Of a stretch of DNA of 43,103 nucleotides, positions 34,744-43,090 are shown piece by piece (within the stretch, counting starts at the first letter, position 1; every line of letters starts with the position of its first letter). A program made the translations under genes and the position numbers. The notes under the pieces are model-generated. The model was not told where the DNA came from. It did not search any database and saw only the letters and a program-made list of their open reading frames with translations. The stretch covers positions 1-43,103 of the forward strand of contig JANXCE010000017.1 in the NCBI GenBank assembly GCA_025059715.1. Reading direction: 5' to 3'. The stretch is from Caldimicrobium sp. (lineage in GTDB: Bacteria > Desulfobacterota > Thermodesulfobacteria > Thermodesulfobacteriales > Thermodesulfobacteriaceae).

Positions 34744-36423
34744 TTAAGGCACCACATATTTTTGTTCATTCTTTGGAACCCACCATCTCTCTATATTATA
34801 ATTAATCCCAATGGCAGAGGGTTTTATACCTCTAAATCTTCTATGTATAGCCTCTAAACTCATAGGAATATAGAGAAAAGTATAGGGTTGATCTTCGACG
34901 AGGATTTTTTGAAATTTATAATATATGGACTTTCTTTTCTCCCTATCTAAGGTATATCGTCCTTCTTCTAAGAGTTTATCCACTTCGGGATTTTCATAAC
35001 CAACAAAATTAAGACCTGGAGATTTGACCTTTGTAGAGTGAAAGATATCATAGAGATCGGGATCCGGTCCTGTAGTCCAGCCAAGGATCACTGCTTGAAA
35101 TCTCCTCTTATCTATGAACTGATGAATAAGGGTCGTCCACTCCATTACCCGAATATGGACCTTAATTCCGAGTTTTGATAGATCCTGCTGTATTATTTGG
35201 GCAGTGAGAAGTCTTGCTAAGTTACCTTGATTGGTTAAAATGGTAAACTCAAAGGGTTTTCCTTCCTTGCTGTATAAAAAACCGTCTTTTCCCCTTTGAT
35301 AGCCTGCCTCTTCCAACAGCTTTAAAGCCTTAATAGGATTATATTCGCAACTCTTCTCAATCTCAGGATTATAAAACCAAGCATCCGGTTTATAGGGTCC
35401 ATAAGCGGGAATACCCTGTCCCAGAAGGGCACCATTTACAATCTTTCTTTTGTCAATAGCATGACAAAGGGCCTTTCTAACCCGCTTATCTTTAAATAGT
35501 GGATCTCTGAGATTATATCCTAAATAAGTATAGGCGAAGGCAAGATAGCGATAAATCTGGAAATTCTCCCTCATCTTTGGGTCTTCTTCAAATTTTCGAT
35601 TTTGAAGGGGGGTGAGGGTTATCCAATCTACTCCAAAGGAACGAAGCTCCATAAAGAGGGTAGAGGGATCAGGAATTACTCTAAAGACGATTCTATCTAA
35701 ATAGGCCCTTCCTTCAGAATAAAGGGGGTTATATTCCAAAATTATTCTATTCTGAGTTTCCCAAGCTTTGAGCTTAAAAGGGCCATTTCCCACCGGTTTT
35801 CTACCAAAAACTCCCTGAAGATACTTTAAATCCTTACCCTGAAGTAGATGCCTTGGTAAAACTACAAGATTGCCCCATGAGGAAAGAGCCAAGGCAAAGG
35901 GCCTTTTATAAGTAACCTTAAAAACATAGGGATTTAGAACTTTAAACTCTTTGACTTCCAAAAAATCACTCGCGTAACTTGAAGGAATATCAGGACTTGT
36001 AATTAGCTTAAAGCCAAATTCCACATCGTAAGCGGTAACCTCTACTCCATCTTCCCATTTTACCCCTCTTTTTAAATAAAAGGTGATCTCCTTTTGATCC
36101 CTTGAAATTTCATAGCGTTCCGCCAAATCCCCCACTATTGAGAGATCGGGAGCATACTCTACAATACCTCTAAAAATATGACGAGCTACATTATGACTCA
36201 TGGCATCAGTGGCTAGCATGGGTATGAGAAGACTAGCATCGGCAATAGTGCCTATGATCAAAGTATCACCATAGTCTGGCTTGAGGTCCTCAGTAAGATT
36301 AAGAGTTTTTGAGGCTCTGCTCTCTGACTGTCCCTCTAAGTAAAAGTATACTACCATAAATAACACTATTAAAATAAAAAGGAACACAAAGCAAAATCTA
36401 AGGGCAAATCTTAGGGCTTTCAT
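34744..36423 (-). CDS. Extracellular peptide-binding protein of an ABC transporter
   Basis: This is a periplasmic solute-binding protein of the SBP_bac_5 family (DppA/OppA type). The 559 residues start with a hydrophobic segment (about 6-28) that has no lipobox cysteine, so it is either cleaved by ordinary signal peptidase or kept as an anchor. Family blocks include IFRGIVEYAPDLSIVGDLAERYE, FYLKRGVKWEDGVEVTAYDVEF, PVGNGPFKLKAWE, and FKDKRVRKALCHAIDKRKIV. Permease and ATPase genes are not adjacent; OppD/OppF-type ATPases are encoded at 12866-14762. The gene begins four bases before the thpR stop, an overlap. Confidence 0.9.
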   Translation of the reverse strand: MKALRFALRFCFVFLFILIVLFMVVYFYLEGQSESRASKTLNLTEDLKPDYGDTLIIGTIADASLLIPMLATDAMSHNVARHIFRGIVEYAPDLSIVGDLAERYEISRDQKEITFYLKRGVKWEDGVEVTAYDVEFGFKLITSPDIPSSYASDFLEVKEFKVLNPYVFKVTYKRPFALALSSWGNLVVLPRHLLQGKDLKYLQGVFGRKPVGNGPFKLKAWETQNRIILEYNPLYSEGRAYLDRIVFRVIPDPSTLFMELRSFGVDWITLTPLQNRKFEEDPKMRENFQIYRYLAFAYTYLGYNLRDPLFKDKRVRKALCHAIDKRKIVNGALLGQGIPAYGPYKPDAWFYNPEIEKSCEYNPIKALKLLEEAGYQRGKDGFLYSKEGKPFEFTILTNQGNLARLLTAQIIQQDLSKLGIKVHIRVMEWTTLIHQFIDKRRFQAVILGWTTGPDPDLYDIFHSTKVKSPGLNFVGYENPEVDKLLEEGRYTLDREKRKSIYYKFQKILVEDQPYTFLYIPMSLEAIHRRFRGIKPSAIGINYNIERWWVPKNEQKYVVP

Positions 36424-37001
36424 TTTTCTTCAGAAAGGGATATTCTCGCTAAAGGGGTATAAATCGGGCCCGTTGAGCGCAACTCACTCTTAAATAAAAC
36501 TACTTCCCTCACTAAAAAGCCTTTTCCCTTAAGCTTTTCAGCACTTAATCTTAATTTTTCAACAAAATCCTTTAAATTACTCTGATTTTCCACCCTTTTT
36601 ACCCTTAGGATTGTTATATGAGGATGAAATTTTTCTCTATCCCCCTCTATTTTTAGCTCCCTCCAAGCCCTTTCCAAAGGATTTAAAATCTTATGTAGTC
36701 CTCCTGAAGTATCCCTTAGCCCTATCCAAATAACCTTAGGAGTGCCTTTTTCTGGGAAAGATCCAATCTCATCTAAGAAGAGAAAAAAGCTCTCACAATC
36801 CTTTAGAACCTTTTGACAGACTTTAGAAATTCTTTCCACAAAATTTTCAGTAATGTTTCCGAAAAATTTTAGGGTAAGATGAAAGTTTTCTTCCTCAACC
36901 CATTTTAATTTCACACCCTCTGGGATAGGTAAAAAACTTAGATTATAAAGGTCTTTCTTTATATCCCTGGGCAAATCTATAGCTAAAAAAGCTCTTACCA
37001 T
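36420..37001 (-). CDS. thpR: RNA 2',3'-cyclic phosphodiesterase ThpR (2'-5' RNA ligase family)
   Basis: ThpR hydrolyses 2',3'-cyclic phosphate ends of RNA; the older 2'-5' ligase name describes a weak reverse activity. The 193 residues contain both catalytic H-x-T motifs: H41-L-T43 (NFHLTLKFFGN) and H128-I-T130 (HPHITILRV). The ATG has AGGAGG upstream (about 37007-37012) even though it lies inside the cinA 3' end. The 59-base overlap with cinA matches the widespread cinA-thpR pairing. Confidence 0.93.
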   Translation of the reverse strand: MVRAFLAIDLPRDIKKDLYNLSFLPIPEGVKLKWVEEENFHLTLKFFGNITENFVERISKVCQKVLKDCESFFLFLDEIGSFPEKGTPKVIWIGLRDTSGGLHKILNPLERAWRELKIEGDREKFHPHITILRVKRVENQSNLKDFVEKLRLSAEKLKGKGFLVREVVLFKSELRSTGPIYTPLARISLSEEK

Positions 37002-38214
37002 AAAGGATGAACCTCCTCAGTATGTCCAAGGCGGTATAGCTTACCCACTTCTGGATAGTATCTCTCTCACCCTCAAATTGAAAGCGAAGGGAATAGAGGC
37101 CCTCATGAGTTGCCAGGGCAATGAACACTGTCCCTACTGGAATTTCAGAGGTTCCACCTGTAGGACCTGCAATGCCAGTGGTGGAGAGAGCAAAATCTGA
37201 GCGCGCCAACTTTTTAGCTCCTGCGGCCATTTCCATTGCGGTTTCATGACTATAAATTCCAAATTCTCTGAGGGTCTCCTCTTTCACCCTAAGAAGCTCC
37301 CTTTTACTATCCGCAGAATAAGTAATGAATCCTCGCTCATAGTAACGGGAACTACCTGAAACAGAAGTTATAAGGCTTGCAAGCATCCCTCCTGTGCAAG
37401 ACTCCGCAGTAGAAAGCGAATAGCCCCGCTCAGTCAAGAGTTTTCCTAACACTGAGGGAAGGCTCTCTTCTCCAACAAGATTAAGGAAAAATCTTTCCCT
37501 AAGTAGAAGCATTAATCTTTCTATTTCTTCCTTTGCGCCAAAAAGAACTAACTTCACCTCGGGGATCACAGGATAATATCCAATCCTCAGATTAGTCCCT
37601 TTTGAAACCTCTTGGAGAAATTGATTCAACTCCGTTTCATTTAGATCAAAAAAAATCAAATTCTTCAGGATTCCCCTTTCTTTACACTCTTGAAAGAATG
37701 CTTTGTTTTTCAATTCACAAAGCTGAGGTAACACCCTTTTTTCTAAAAGTTCCCTAAATTGAGAGGGAACACCAGGTAAAAAGAATAACTTCTTTTCTTG
37801 ATAATTTAAGCGAAAACCAAGGATTTTAAGGTTCTCCGCTAAAACCTCTGCTCCTTCAGGAAGGAGTGCCATCCTTTTGGCCATCTCAAAGGTGTCTTTG
37901 TACTCCAAGGTGCTTCTTATAGCGGAAAGTAAAGCCTTGTTCTCTACTAAGGGCAAATTTAATGCCTTAGCTAATGCTAAAGTTGTAACATCATCATCTG
38001 TGGGACCTAAGCCACCAGATGTAATAATATAATCATATTCGGATATTAATCGTTTAATAGTCTTAATTATGATATCTTCTCTATCAGGTATAGTTATTAT
38101 CTCTTCGGGCTCAAGGCCAACCGCAGAAAGTAGTTTACCAGCAAATTCTGCATTAGTGTTTAAAATACGCCCTGCTATTAATTCATCTCCAATGAAGATT
38201 ATGGCTCCCCTCAT
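36943..38214 (-). CDS. cinA: CinA family protein (nicotinamide mononucleotide deamidase)
   Basis: CinA proteins act in pyridine-nucleotide recycling: the C-terminal domain is an NMN deamidase, and the N-terminal MoCF-like domain can act on ADP-ribose. The protein, 423 residues from the ATG at 38214, has GDELIAGRILNTNAEF at the start and TSGGLGPTDDDVTTLALA in the N-terminal domain. The deamidase domain has TAESCTGGMLASLITSVSGSS and STTGIAGPTGGTSEIPVG. An in-frame TTG at 38226 is possible but adds nothing conserved. The last ~20 residues extend into thpR. No recA is adjacent, although cinA often precedes it. Confidence 0.94.
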   Translation of the reverse strand: MRGAIIFIGDELIAGRILNTNAEFAGKLLSAVGLEPEEIITIPDREDIIIKTIKRLISEYDYIITSGGLGPTDDDVTTLALAKALNLPLVENKALLSAIRSTLEYKDTFEMAKRMALLPEGAEVLAENLKILGFRLNYQEKKLFFLPGVPSQFRELLEKRVLPQLCELKNKAFFQECKERGILKNLIFFDLNETELNQFLQEVSKGTNLRIGYYPVIPEVKLVLFGAKEEIERLMLLLRERFFLNLVGEESLPSVLGKLLTERGYSLSTAESCTGGMLASLITSVSGSSRYYERGFITYSADSKRELLRVKEETLREFGIYSHETAMEMAAGAKKLARSDFALSTTGIAGPTGGTSEIPVGTVFIALATHEGLYSLRFQFEGERDTIQKWVSYTALDILRRFILYGKSFFSYRFAQGYKERPL

Positions 38215-38374
38215 CTTAACTCTCAAGGCTTGAACATCTCATACTACTCGGGTTCAAAAACTTGACTAAAGTAACCAAAGGGTATCCAGCTCCACTAAAT
38301 TCAAATCTCTTGTTATCAACGCCTAATTTTCCTAAAAATTGGCTTTAATGTTATAAGAAGCATAAGATATTATC

Positions 38375-38860
38375 TTAACTACCCCAGGCCTTTATAAGTA
38401 AATAGACTAAAAAATTTGTGGTTATGCCGGCTATAATATCATCAAGCATTACTCCCCAGCCACCCCTTAGTTTCTCTACCTTTTTTAAAGGAAAGGGTTT
38501 AAATATATCTATTATTCTAAATACAGCTATTGAGAGCATCAAGGCCCAAAGGCTTTCCTTCCCTATACAGGCAATGTAGGAGCCTGTTATTTCATCAATG
38601 ATAACTTCATCGGGATCTCTCCTAAGCGAATCCTTTACTATAAATTCTACACTCCAAATTCCTATGAGTGTCAATCCTAAGGCTATGGTAAACTGGAATC
38701 CTATAGGGAAAGACTTTAACAACCAATAGAGGAGCACTCCTTGAAGAGCACCATAAGTGCCAGGGCAAGGGGGGATGTAGCCAATAAAGCACCCTGTAGC
38801 CAAAAAAAGAGATAGTCCCCTTTTAGAGAGGAGTCCTCTGAAGTTCTCTCTCAAATTCAT
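38375..38860 (-). CDS. pgpA: Phosphatidylglycerophosphatase A
   Basis: PgpA removes phosphate from phosphatidylglycerophosphate to give phosphatidylglycerol. The 161-residue membrane protein (ATG at 38860; a TTG 18 bases upstream is also in frame) has GYIPPCPGTYGA, the acidic motif DPDEVIIDEITG and VFRIIDIFKPFPLKKVEKL followed by GGWGVMLDDIIAGI, all diagnostic. The start overlaps the lipoprotein gene. It is followed by a 160-base gap to cinA. Confidence 0.93.
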   Translation of the reverse strand: MNLRENFRGLLSKRGLSLFLATGCFIGYIPPCPGTYGALQGVLLYWLLKSFPIGFQFTIALGLTLIGIWSVEFIVKDSLRRDPDEVIIDEITGSYIACIGKESLWALMLSIAVFRIIDIFKPFPLKKVEKLRGGWGVMLDDIIAGITTNFLVYLLIKAWGS

Positions 38861-39401
38861 CCAGTCTACCCAGCTCAATGAGATTTCTTAATTTCCAGAG
38901 ATACAACTTAATCTTTAAGCGCTCTTCCTCATTTTTAGAGAGTCTTGCCAGTAGTTCCCTCTCTTTCTCTTTGTAACGAGCCAATGCCTGTTCCTTTAAC
39001 GCCCTTTCATGGGCTTCAATCTTTTTCAAAATCTCTCCGGCATCACGGTTCACCCTTTGCAAAATTTTTTCTGAGGACTTATATAGTTTTCTATCATATT
39101 TTTCCTTAGCAGATTCCCAATTTTTCATAATTTCATTATACTCTTGGGGAAAAAGATCACTTGCTTTAGAGACCCTTAAAGTAGCTATCTTAGCCTCAGT
39201 ATCTCGGTATAATTCTTGAGGAGGTTTGGGAAGCTTAATCCATCTATTAATTACTGGAAGACTTGCCAGATAAACCTTAGTTTCTTCAATCAAATTCTCT
39301 TTTAGATCTCTAACAGACTCTGAGATGCTCTCTCTTTGAGAACATGAAAGAAGTAGTCCACAGATCCACACTAATATTAATTTTTTCAGTTGATTACTCA
39401 C
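38823..39401 (-). CDS. Putative lipoprotein with DUF4398-like helical region
   Basis: I do not know its function. The 192 residues begin with a signal peptide and lipobox (ILVWICGLLLSC, lipidated Cys about residue 20). Residues 70-130 carry an AKIATLRVSKASDLFPQEYNEI block then helices (EKYDRKLYKSSEKILQRVN), resembling the DUF4398/TolA-like lipoproteins found in Desulfobacterota. The rest is a long charged coiled-coil-like helix to about residue 175. It is probably anchored in a membrane facing the periplasm. It overlaps both the upstream transferase gene (four bases) and pgpA. Confidence 0.8.
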   Translation of the reverse strand: MSNQLKKLILVWICGLLLSCSQRESISESVRDLKENLIEETKVYLASLPVINRWIKLPKPPQELYRDTEAKIATLRVSKASDLFPQEYNEIMKNWESAKEKYDRKLYKSSEKILQRVNRDAGEILKKIEAHERALKEQALARYKEKERELLARLSKNEEERLKIKLYLWKLRNLIELGRLDEFERELQRTPL

Positions 39402-40474
39402 TTTTTCCTAATCCATGTGGGCATAAGAATCTTCCAGTATAGATAGAGGTAAATTAAGGCAAAGAAAATTGAAAAGCCAATTAGCACCAGGGGGTTATTC
39501 CAAAACATCAAGGCAGGAGCCACTCCTATCAGGCAAAGCATCCAAAGAAAAGGAGAAGTAGCCGCATTTCTTTTCAACTTATCCGCAGAGGGACCAAGGA
39601 GCCATTTAGTCAGGCGCTTATATATGAGCATATGTAAATGTAGTCCATCTGGCAAGAAGGGAGAAATTTTTCTCAAAAATTTTTTCCTATAAATTGAGAA
39701 TAAAGTCTCAAATATTGGGTATATGCATACCAAGAAAGGAAACCAGGCAGAGACTTCAGGGTGCCTTTTCACCAACAAAACAGAGATGGTCCCTATAAGG
39801 AACCCAGTCAAATAGGCTCCTCCATCTCCTAAGAAAATCAATCCGTTCGGATAATTAAAAATAAAAAACCCTGCCAGAGCACCTACCATTGTAAGACAAA
39901 CTGTAGTTATAAAATAATCTCCTACCTTATAAGAAACATATCCCAGAGCCAAAAAAATTATAATGGAAACCATGCTGGCAAGACCATTGAAACCATCAAT
40001 GATGTTTATGGCATTTGAAAGTCCTGTAAGAGCAAAAACTGTAAAGAAATAGGAAATTAAAAGCACATTAAAAACCTTATCAAAGGGCAAATCCAATCTT
40101 GTAATTTTAGCCCCCAAAAGAAAAAACACCGCTGTTCCAGAGCACCAAATTAGAAGGAATCTCAATCTGGGAGATAACTTTCCCAGGAGATCCTCCAGCA
40201 AGCCTGCTAAAAATGCTGGCAACGAGGAAAGGGAAAGAAGAAGTAACTCCCCTTTGAAGGCATCTCCCTTTAAATAGGCTAACCCTACCGCCACAAACAA
40301 AACCATAAAAATTCCTACTCCACCTAATCTTGGAGTAGGAACTGTATGAAACCTCTGCGGTCCTTCATGAAGATGATCTCTCAAAAGGAAAATAATTCCT
40401 CTCCGAGCTAAATATATTAAAATAAAGGAGGTAAAAAAAGATATAAACAAAGCCAAAAGGGCATAATGTATCAT
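39398..40474 (-). CDS. WecA/TagO/MraY-family sugar-1-phosphate transferase
   Basis: This membrane enzyme transfers a sugar-1-phosphate, probably GlcNAc-1-P, from UDP-sugar to undecaprenyl phosphate, the first step for O-antigen or other surface polymers. The 358 residues have about ten hydrophobic segments. Conserved motifs are HTVPTPRLGGVGIF at the first cytoplasmic loop, NAINIIDGFNGLA (Asp motif), NPNGLIFLGDGGAYLTGF, and the basic loop DGLHLHMLIYKRL with the HxH motif. These fit WecA/TagO better than MraY, whose loop IV differs. The ATG is six bases after an extended -10 and may head a leaderless transcript covering the lipoprotein and pgpA. Confidence 0.9.
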   Translation of the reverse strand: MIHYALLALFISFFTSFILIYLARRGIIFLLRDHLHEGPQRFHTVPTPRLGGVGIFMVLFVAVGLAYLKGDAFKGELLLLSLSSLPAFLAGLLEDLLGKLSPRLRFLLIWCSGTAVFFLLGAKITRLDLPFDKVFNVLLISYFFTVFALTGLSNAINIIDGFNGLASMVSIIIFLALGYVSYKVGDYFITTVCLTMVGALAGFFIFNYPNGLIFLGDGGAYLTGFLIGTISVLLVKRHPEVSAWFPFLVCIYPIFETLFSIYRKKFLRKISPFLPDGLHLHMLIYKRLTKWLLGPSADKLKRNAATSPFLWMLCLIGVAPALMFWNNPLVLIGFSIFFALIYLYLYWKILMPTWIRKK

Positions 40475-40480
40475 ACCTTT

Positions 40481-40489
40481 ATTATAACA
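40481..40489 (-). promoter_or_regulatory. Extended -10 promoter directly before the WecA-type gene
   Basis: On the minus strand TGTTATAAT is a perfect extended -10, then six bases (AAAGGT), then the ATG at 40472-40474. There is no -35 match. A start site at normal distance coincides with the ATG; AAAGGT resembles a ribosome binding site but would not be transcribed. Confidence 0.55.
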
Positions 40490-41087
40490 AATTTCTCGCC
40501 TTATACTACATTGTTGTTAAAAATTTTCCCTCATAAGCACTCTTCTACCAAGCTAATTCTCTTATTTTTTACGAGGACATATATTTACTAAAGAGGCTCC
40601 AAAAGTTATCCGTATTTTCAACTAAAAGAACATAAACGCCATGGAGAGAACCCAGTATCTAACGGTATGGGCTGTTAATCAAACATTTACCAATAAAAGG
40701 GACTTCCTATCAAACATTATACATACCCATAAGGAGTAGTTAGGTAAAGGTCAAGCCTTTCAAGTAAAATTTTAACTTTTTTAAAAATTTAACTTTTCTG
40801 TAGAGCTCCTTCAACCGCAAGGAGTTAACCGAAATGTTCCTAATAGAAATCATCTCTCCTATCAAAAGCTCGTAAGTAAAAACAAAACATTTTTCCTCGA
40901 GATACGAGACAAAGGTATAAGACTTAATCCAGAAATAAGAAAATTTCGACTTTGGAGAATTGCCTAAAACAATAAAAACTAAAGAGTTTAGAAGGGTAGC
41001 CATAGCTACATTCCGAAAGCAATTCTAAACCTTAAAAAAGGTGATGCCCTAATTATCCCTTGAAGAACTCTCTCAGGAGATTAAGAA
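40490..41087. other. About 600-base stretch without a confident gene
   Basis: This lies between manC and the WecA-type gene. It holds one minus-strand open frame of 87 codons (40740-41003) with an ATG, no ribosome binding site, no recognisable motif and a Leu/Ser/Phe/Lys-rich product. A small inverted repeat, CTCCTT/AAGGAG at 40806-40811 and 40819-40824, lies inside that frame. I cannot tell whether this is a short gene, a decayed gene or non-coding DNA. Confidence 0.45.
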
Positions 41088-41111
41088 GAGTAACCAAGCT
41101 CTCGGTTACTC
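41088..41111 (-). terminator. Hairpin at the end of manC
   Basis: GAGTAACC (41088-41095) and GGTTACTC (41104-41111) form a perfect 8-base stem with an 8-base loop. It overlaps the manC stop codon, and on the minus strand is followed by TTCTTAATCTCCT, a modest T-rich tail. This is the only convincing terminator-like hairpin I found. Confidence 0.55.
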
Positions 41112-42515
41112 TCGCCCGTACTTGTCCTCAAATCTTTCAATATCGTCTTCTGCAATATATTCTCCAATCTGTACCTCAATAATGTCTAAAGGAATACTTC
41201 CTGGATTCTCAAGTCTATGGATTGCTGTTTTGGGAACATATACTGACTCGTTTTCAGTGACGAAGAGTTCCCTTTCATTTAACCTTACTTTGGCAGTTCC
41301 CCTCACCACCACCCAATGTTCTGAACGATGATAGTGTCTCTGAAGACTTAATCTTTCCTTAGGGTTTATAGTTAATCGTTTAATCTTATATCGCAGTCCC
41401 TCCTCAAGAATAGTATAACTTCCCCAAGGTCTAAAAGCTGTAAGATGTTCATCCCCTTCCTTTCTCCCTAAGGCCTTAATCCTATTAACCACATCCTTTA
41501 CTCTTTGGACCTCGTTCCTTTTAGCAATGAGAAGGGCATCTTCAGTTTCTATGATTACAAGATCTTCAACACCTATAGTGGCAATAAGCCTTTTATTCCC
41601 TAAAATGATGGAATCCCTTGTGTCTAAGGTTATAACCTCTCCTTTAATGATATTTCCATCAACATCCTTCTCTAATATTTCATAAATAGCATCCCAGGAT
41701 CCAACATCGTTCCAGTATAACTTCAGGGGTAACATGGCTATTTTGGAAGATTTTTCCATAACCGCATAATCTATGGAGATGTCCGGTAAGCCCTCAAAAC
41801 TCTCTAAAAAATTACTATAGCTTAAGTTGAGTTTTTCTCCAATTTCCGGAATATGTTTAATCATTTCTTCTATCATAATATTGATCTGAAAGGCAAACAT
41901 TCCAGAATTCCAGTAATAGGAGCCCTCTGTAAGATATCTTAAAGCTCTCTCTAGATCAGGCTTTTCCACAAATTTTTCTACTCTATGAATGGGTATGTCT
42001 CCAGCGTTAAATAGTGCTTCTCCTGCTAAAATGTAACCATAGCCAGTTTTGGGAGCGGTGGGCTCAATTCCAAAGGTTACTATATATCCCTTTTGGGCAA
42101 TGAACTCTGCTTGACTAAGATACTCTACAAAGGAATCTTCGGGATGGATCACGTGGTCAGAAGGAGACACGAATACAATCTCTTCACCACTACACTTCAA
42201 TTCATCTAAACAATACTTTATAGCTAAAGCTATGGCAGGGGCTGTATTTCTACTGACGGGCTCAAAAACAAGATGAGGGTTAACCTTCTGAGTTTTTAAT
42301 CCAAGATTCTTTAACTCCTCTTGAACAAGAAATTTATAATCTTTATTGGTTATTATCACGATATCTGAGGCAGATAATTTCTTTAAAATTCTCTTAATAG
42401 TTTGTTGAAATAGGGACTCCTCTCCAGTTATTCTTAAGAACTGCTTGGGATAATTTTTCCTTGAGAGTGGCCAAAGCCTTGTTCCAGAACCCCCTGCCAA
42501 TATAATAGCCTTCAT
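41106..42515 (-). CDS. manC: Mannose-1-phosphate guanylyltransferase / mannose-6-phosphate isomerase
   Basis: This bifunctional type II enzyme makes GDP-mannose for surface polysaccharides. In 469 residues the N-terminal nucleotidyltransferase begins MKAIILAGGSGTRLWPLSRK and continues YPKQFL, with VSPSDHVI and FVEKPDLERA later. The C-terminal cupin domain (about 355-465) has FRPWGSYTILEEG, then LQRHYHRSEHWVVVRGTA with the metal-binding histidines and ENESVYVP. The ATG has GAGGGTGA upstream. It is followed by the hairpin at 41088-41111 and preceded by a transposase remnant. No other GDP-sugar gene is nearby. Confidence 0.95.
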   Translation of the reverse strand: MKAIILAGGSGTRLWPLSRKNYPKQFLRITGEESLFQQTIKRILKKLSASDIVIITNKDYKFLVQEELKNLGLKTQKVNPHLVFEPVSRNTAPAIALAIKYCLDELKCSGEEIVFVSPSDHVIHPEDSFVEYLSQAEFIAQKGYIVTFGIEPTAPKTGYGYILAGEALFNAGDIPIHRVEKFVEKPDLERALRYLTEGSYYWNSGMFAFQINIMIEEMIKHIPEIGEKLNLSYSNFLESFEGLPDISIDYAVMEKSSKIAMLPLKLYWNDVGSWDAIYEILEKDVDGNIIKGEVITLDTRDSIILGNKRLIATIGVEDLVIIETEDALLIAKRNEVQRVKDVVNRIKALGRKEGDEHLTAFRPWGSYTILEEGLRYKIKRLTINPKERLSLQRHYHRSEHWVVVRGTAKVRLNERELFVTENESVYVPKTAIHRLENPGSIPLDIIEVQIGEYIAEDDIERFEDKYGRE

Positions 42516-42551
42516 AAGTCACCCTCATTCTTTCCTCATTCCTTCTGATTG

Positions 42552-42579
42552 ATTTTATATCCTTCTTAAATTCTTTCAA
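42552..42579 (-). promoter_or_regulatory. Putative manC promoter inside the transposase end
   Basis: On the minus strand TTGAAA (42574-42579), 16 bases, then TAAAAT (42552-42557), each 5 of 6. The -35 overlaps the stop codon of the transposase remnant and the -10 is about 36 bases before the manC ATG, so manC expression may depend on the sequence at the edge of the old element. Confidence 0.45.
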
Positions 42580-43090
42580 GAAAATGTATAAGTCCATATG
42601 ATTTTAGACTGAGGGGAATTCTCGTTAAATTTATAACAAATCCACCTTAAAGGCGATACATTCCCAAGACCACTATGCACCCTCTCCGTATTATACCATA
42701 TCAAATACCTCATAAGCTCTCTATACTCAATAAACTCCTCTTCCAACGTCCTGTTAAACCTCTCTCCATACCCATTCCCTCCCTCTCAAGCTCTGTCTTC
42801 ACGCCCCTTATTTCAAAAGGAGCTACCGCCTTAAACTTAATCCAAAAGTCCCTCTCACTCCTGCTCGATGGTAGCTTTACAGATACCAGAGAAGCTTCAA
42901 CTGTGGCTTCTGTGCCAAAAGAGTTGTGAAATTCGATGGCCCTTAGCTTAAAGGCGACTTCTTTTCTTTGGGATGCATCTTTGATTGCTTCAAGTCTTTG
43001 CAGCTTTTTTAAGTCTTTGATGGGAGAAGGGGTTAGTGAGAAGCAAAACATAAAAGACTTTGAGCTTATGCAGGGGGAGAAAATATACAT
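42576..43090 (-). pseudogene. Decayed DDE transposase (integrase-core type)
   Basis: This is a remnant of an IS transposase with an rve-type catalytic domain. An intact frame from the ATG at 43090 gives an N-terminal region (KLQRLEAIKDASQRKEVAFK, then HNSFGTEATVEA) like transposases with a Fis/HTH start, but it jumps directly to part of the catalytic domain (RDFWIKFKAVAPFEIRGVKT). Most of the HTH domain and the DDE centre, including the expected DNGSEF, are missing. One frame over, the C-terminal end is intact: EGGNGYGERFNRTLEEEF, then YNTERVHSGLGNVSPLRW and the stop at 42576. At least two deletions and a frameshift therefore separate conserved blocks. I could not find terminal inverted repeats, and the element may extend past the window edge. 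Family (IS3/IS481-like) is inferred from the motif set. Confidence 0.8.

Noticed and set aside
34744-36423. Binding protein assigned to the OppD/OppF pair
   Set aside because: They are 20 kb apart in different operons with no shared regulatory sequence seen; only family membership links them.
38227-38374. A tRNA-like T-loop sequence (GGTTCAAA) between cinA and pgpA
   Set aside because: No acceptor, anticodon or D-arm pairing could be built around it.
42675-42929. Plus-strand frame of 84 codons at the right edge
   Set aside because: It is antisense to the transposase remnant, whose conserved C-terminal motifs read on the minus strand.
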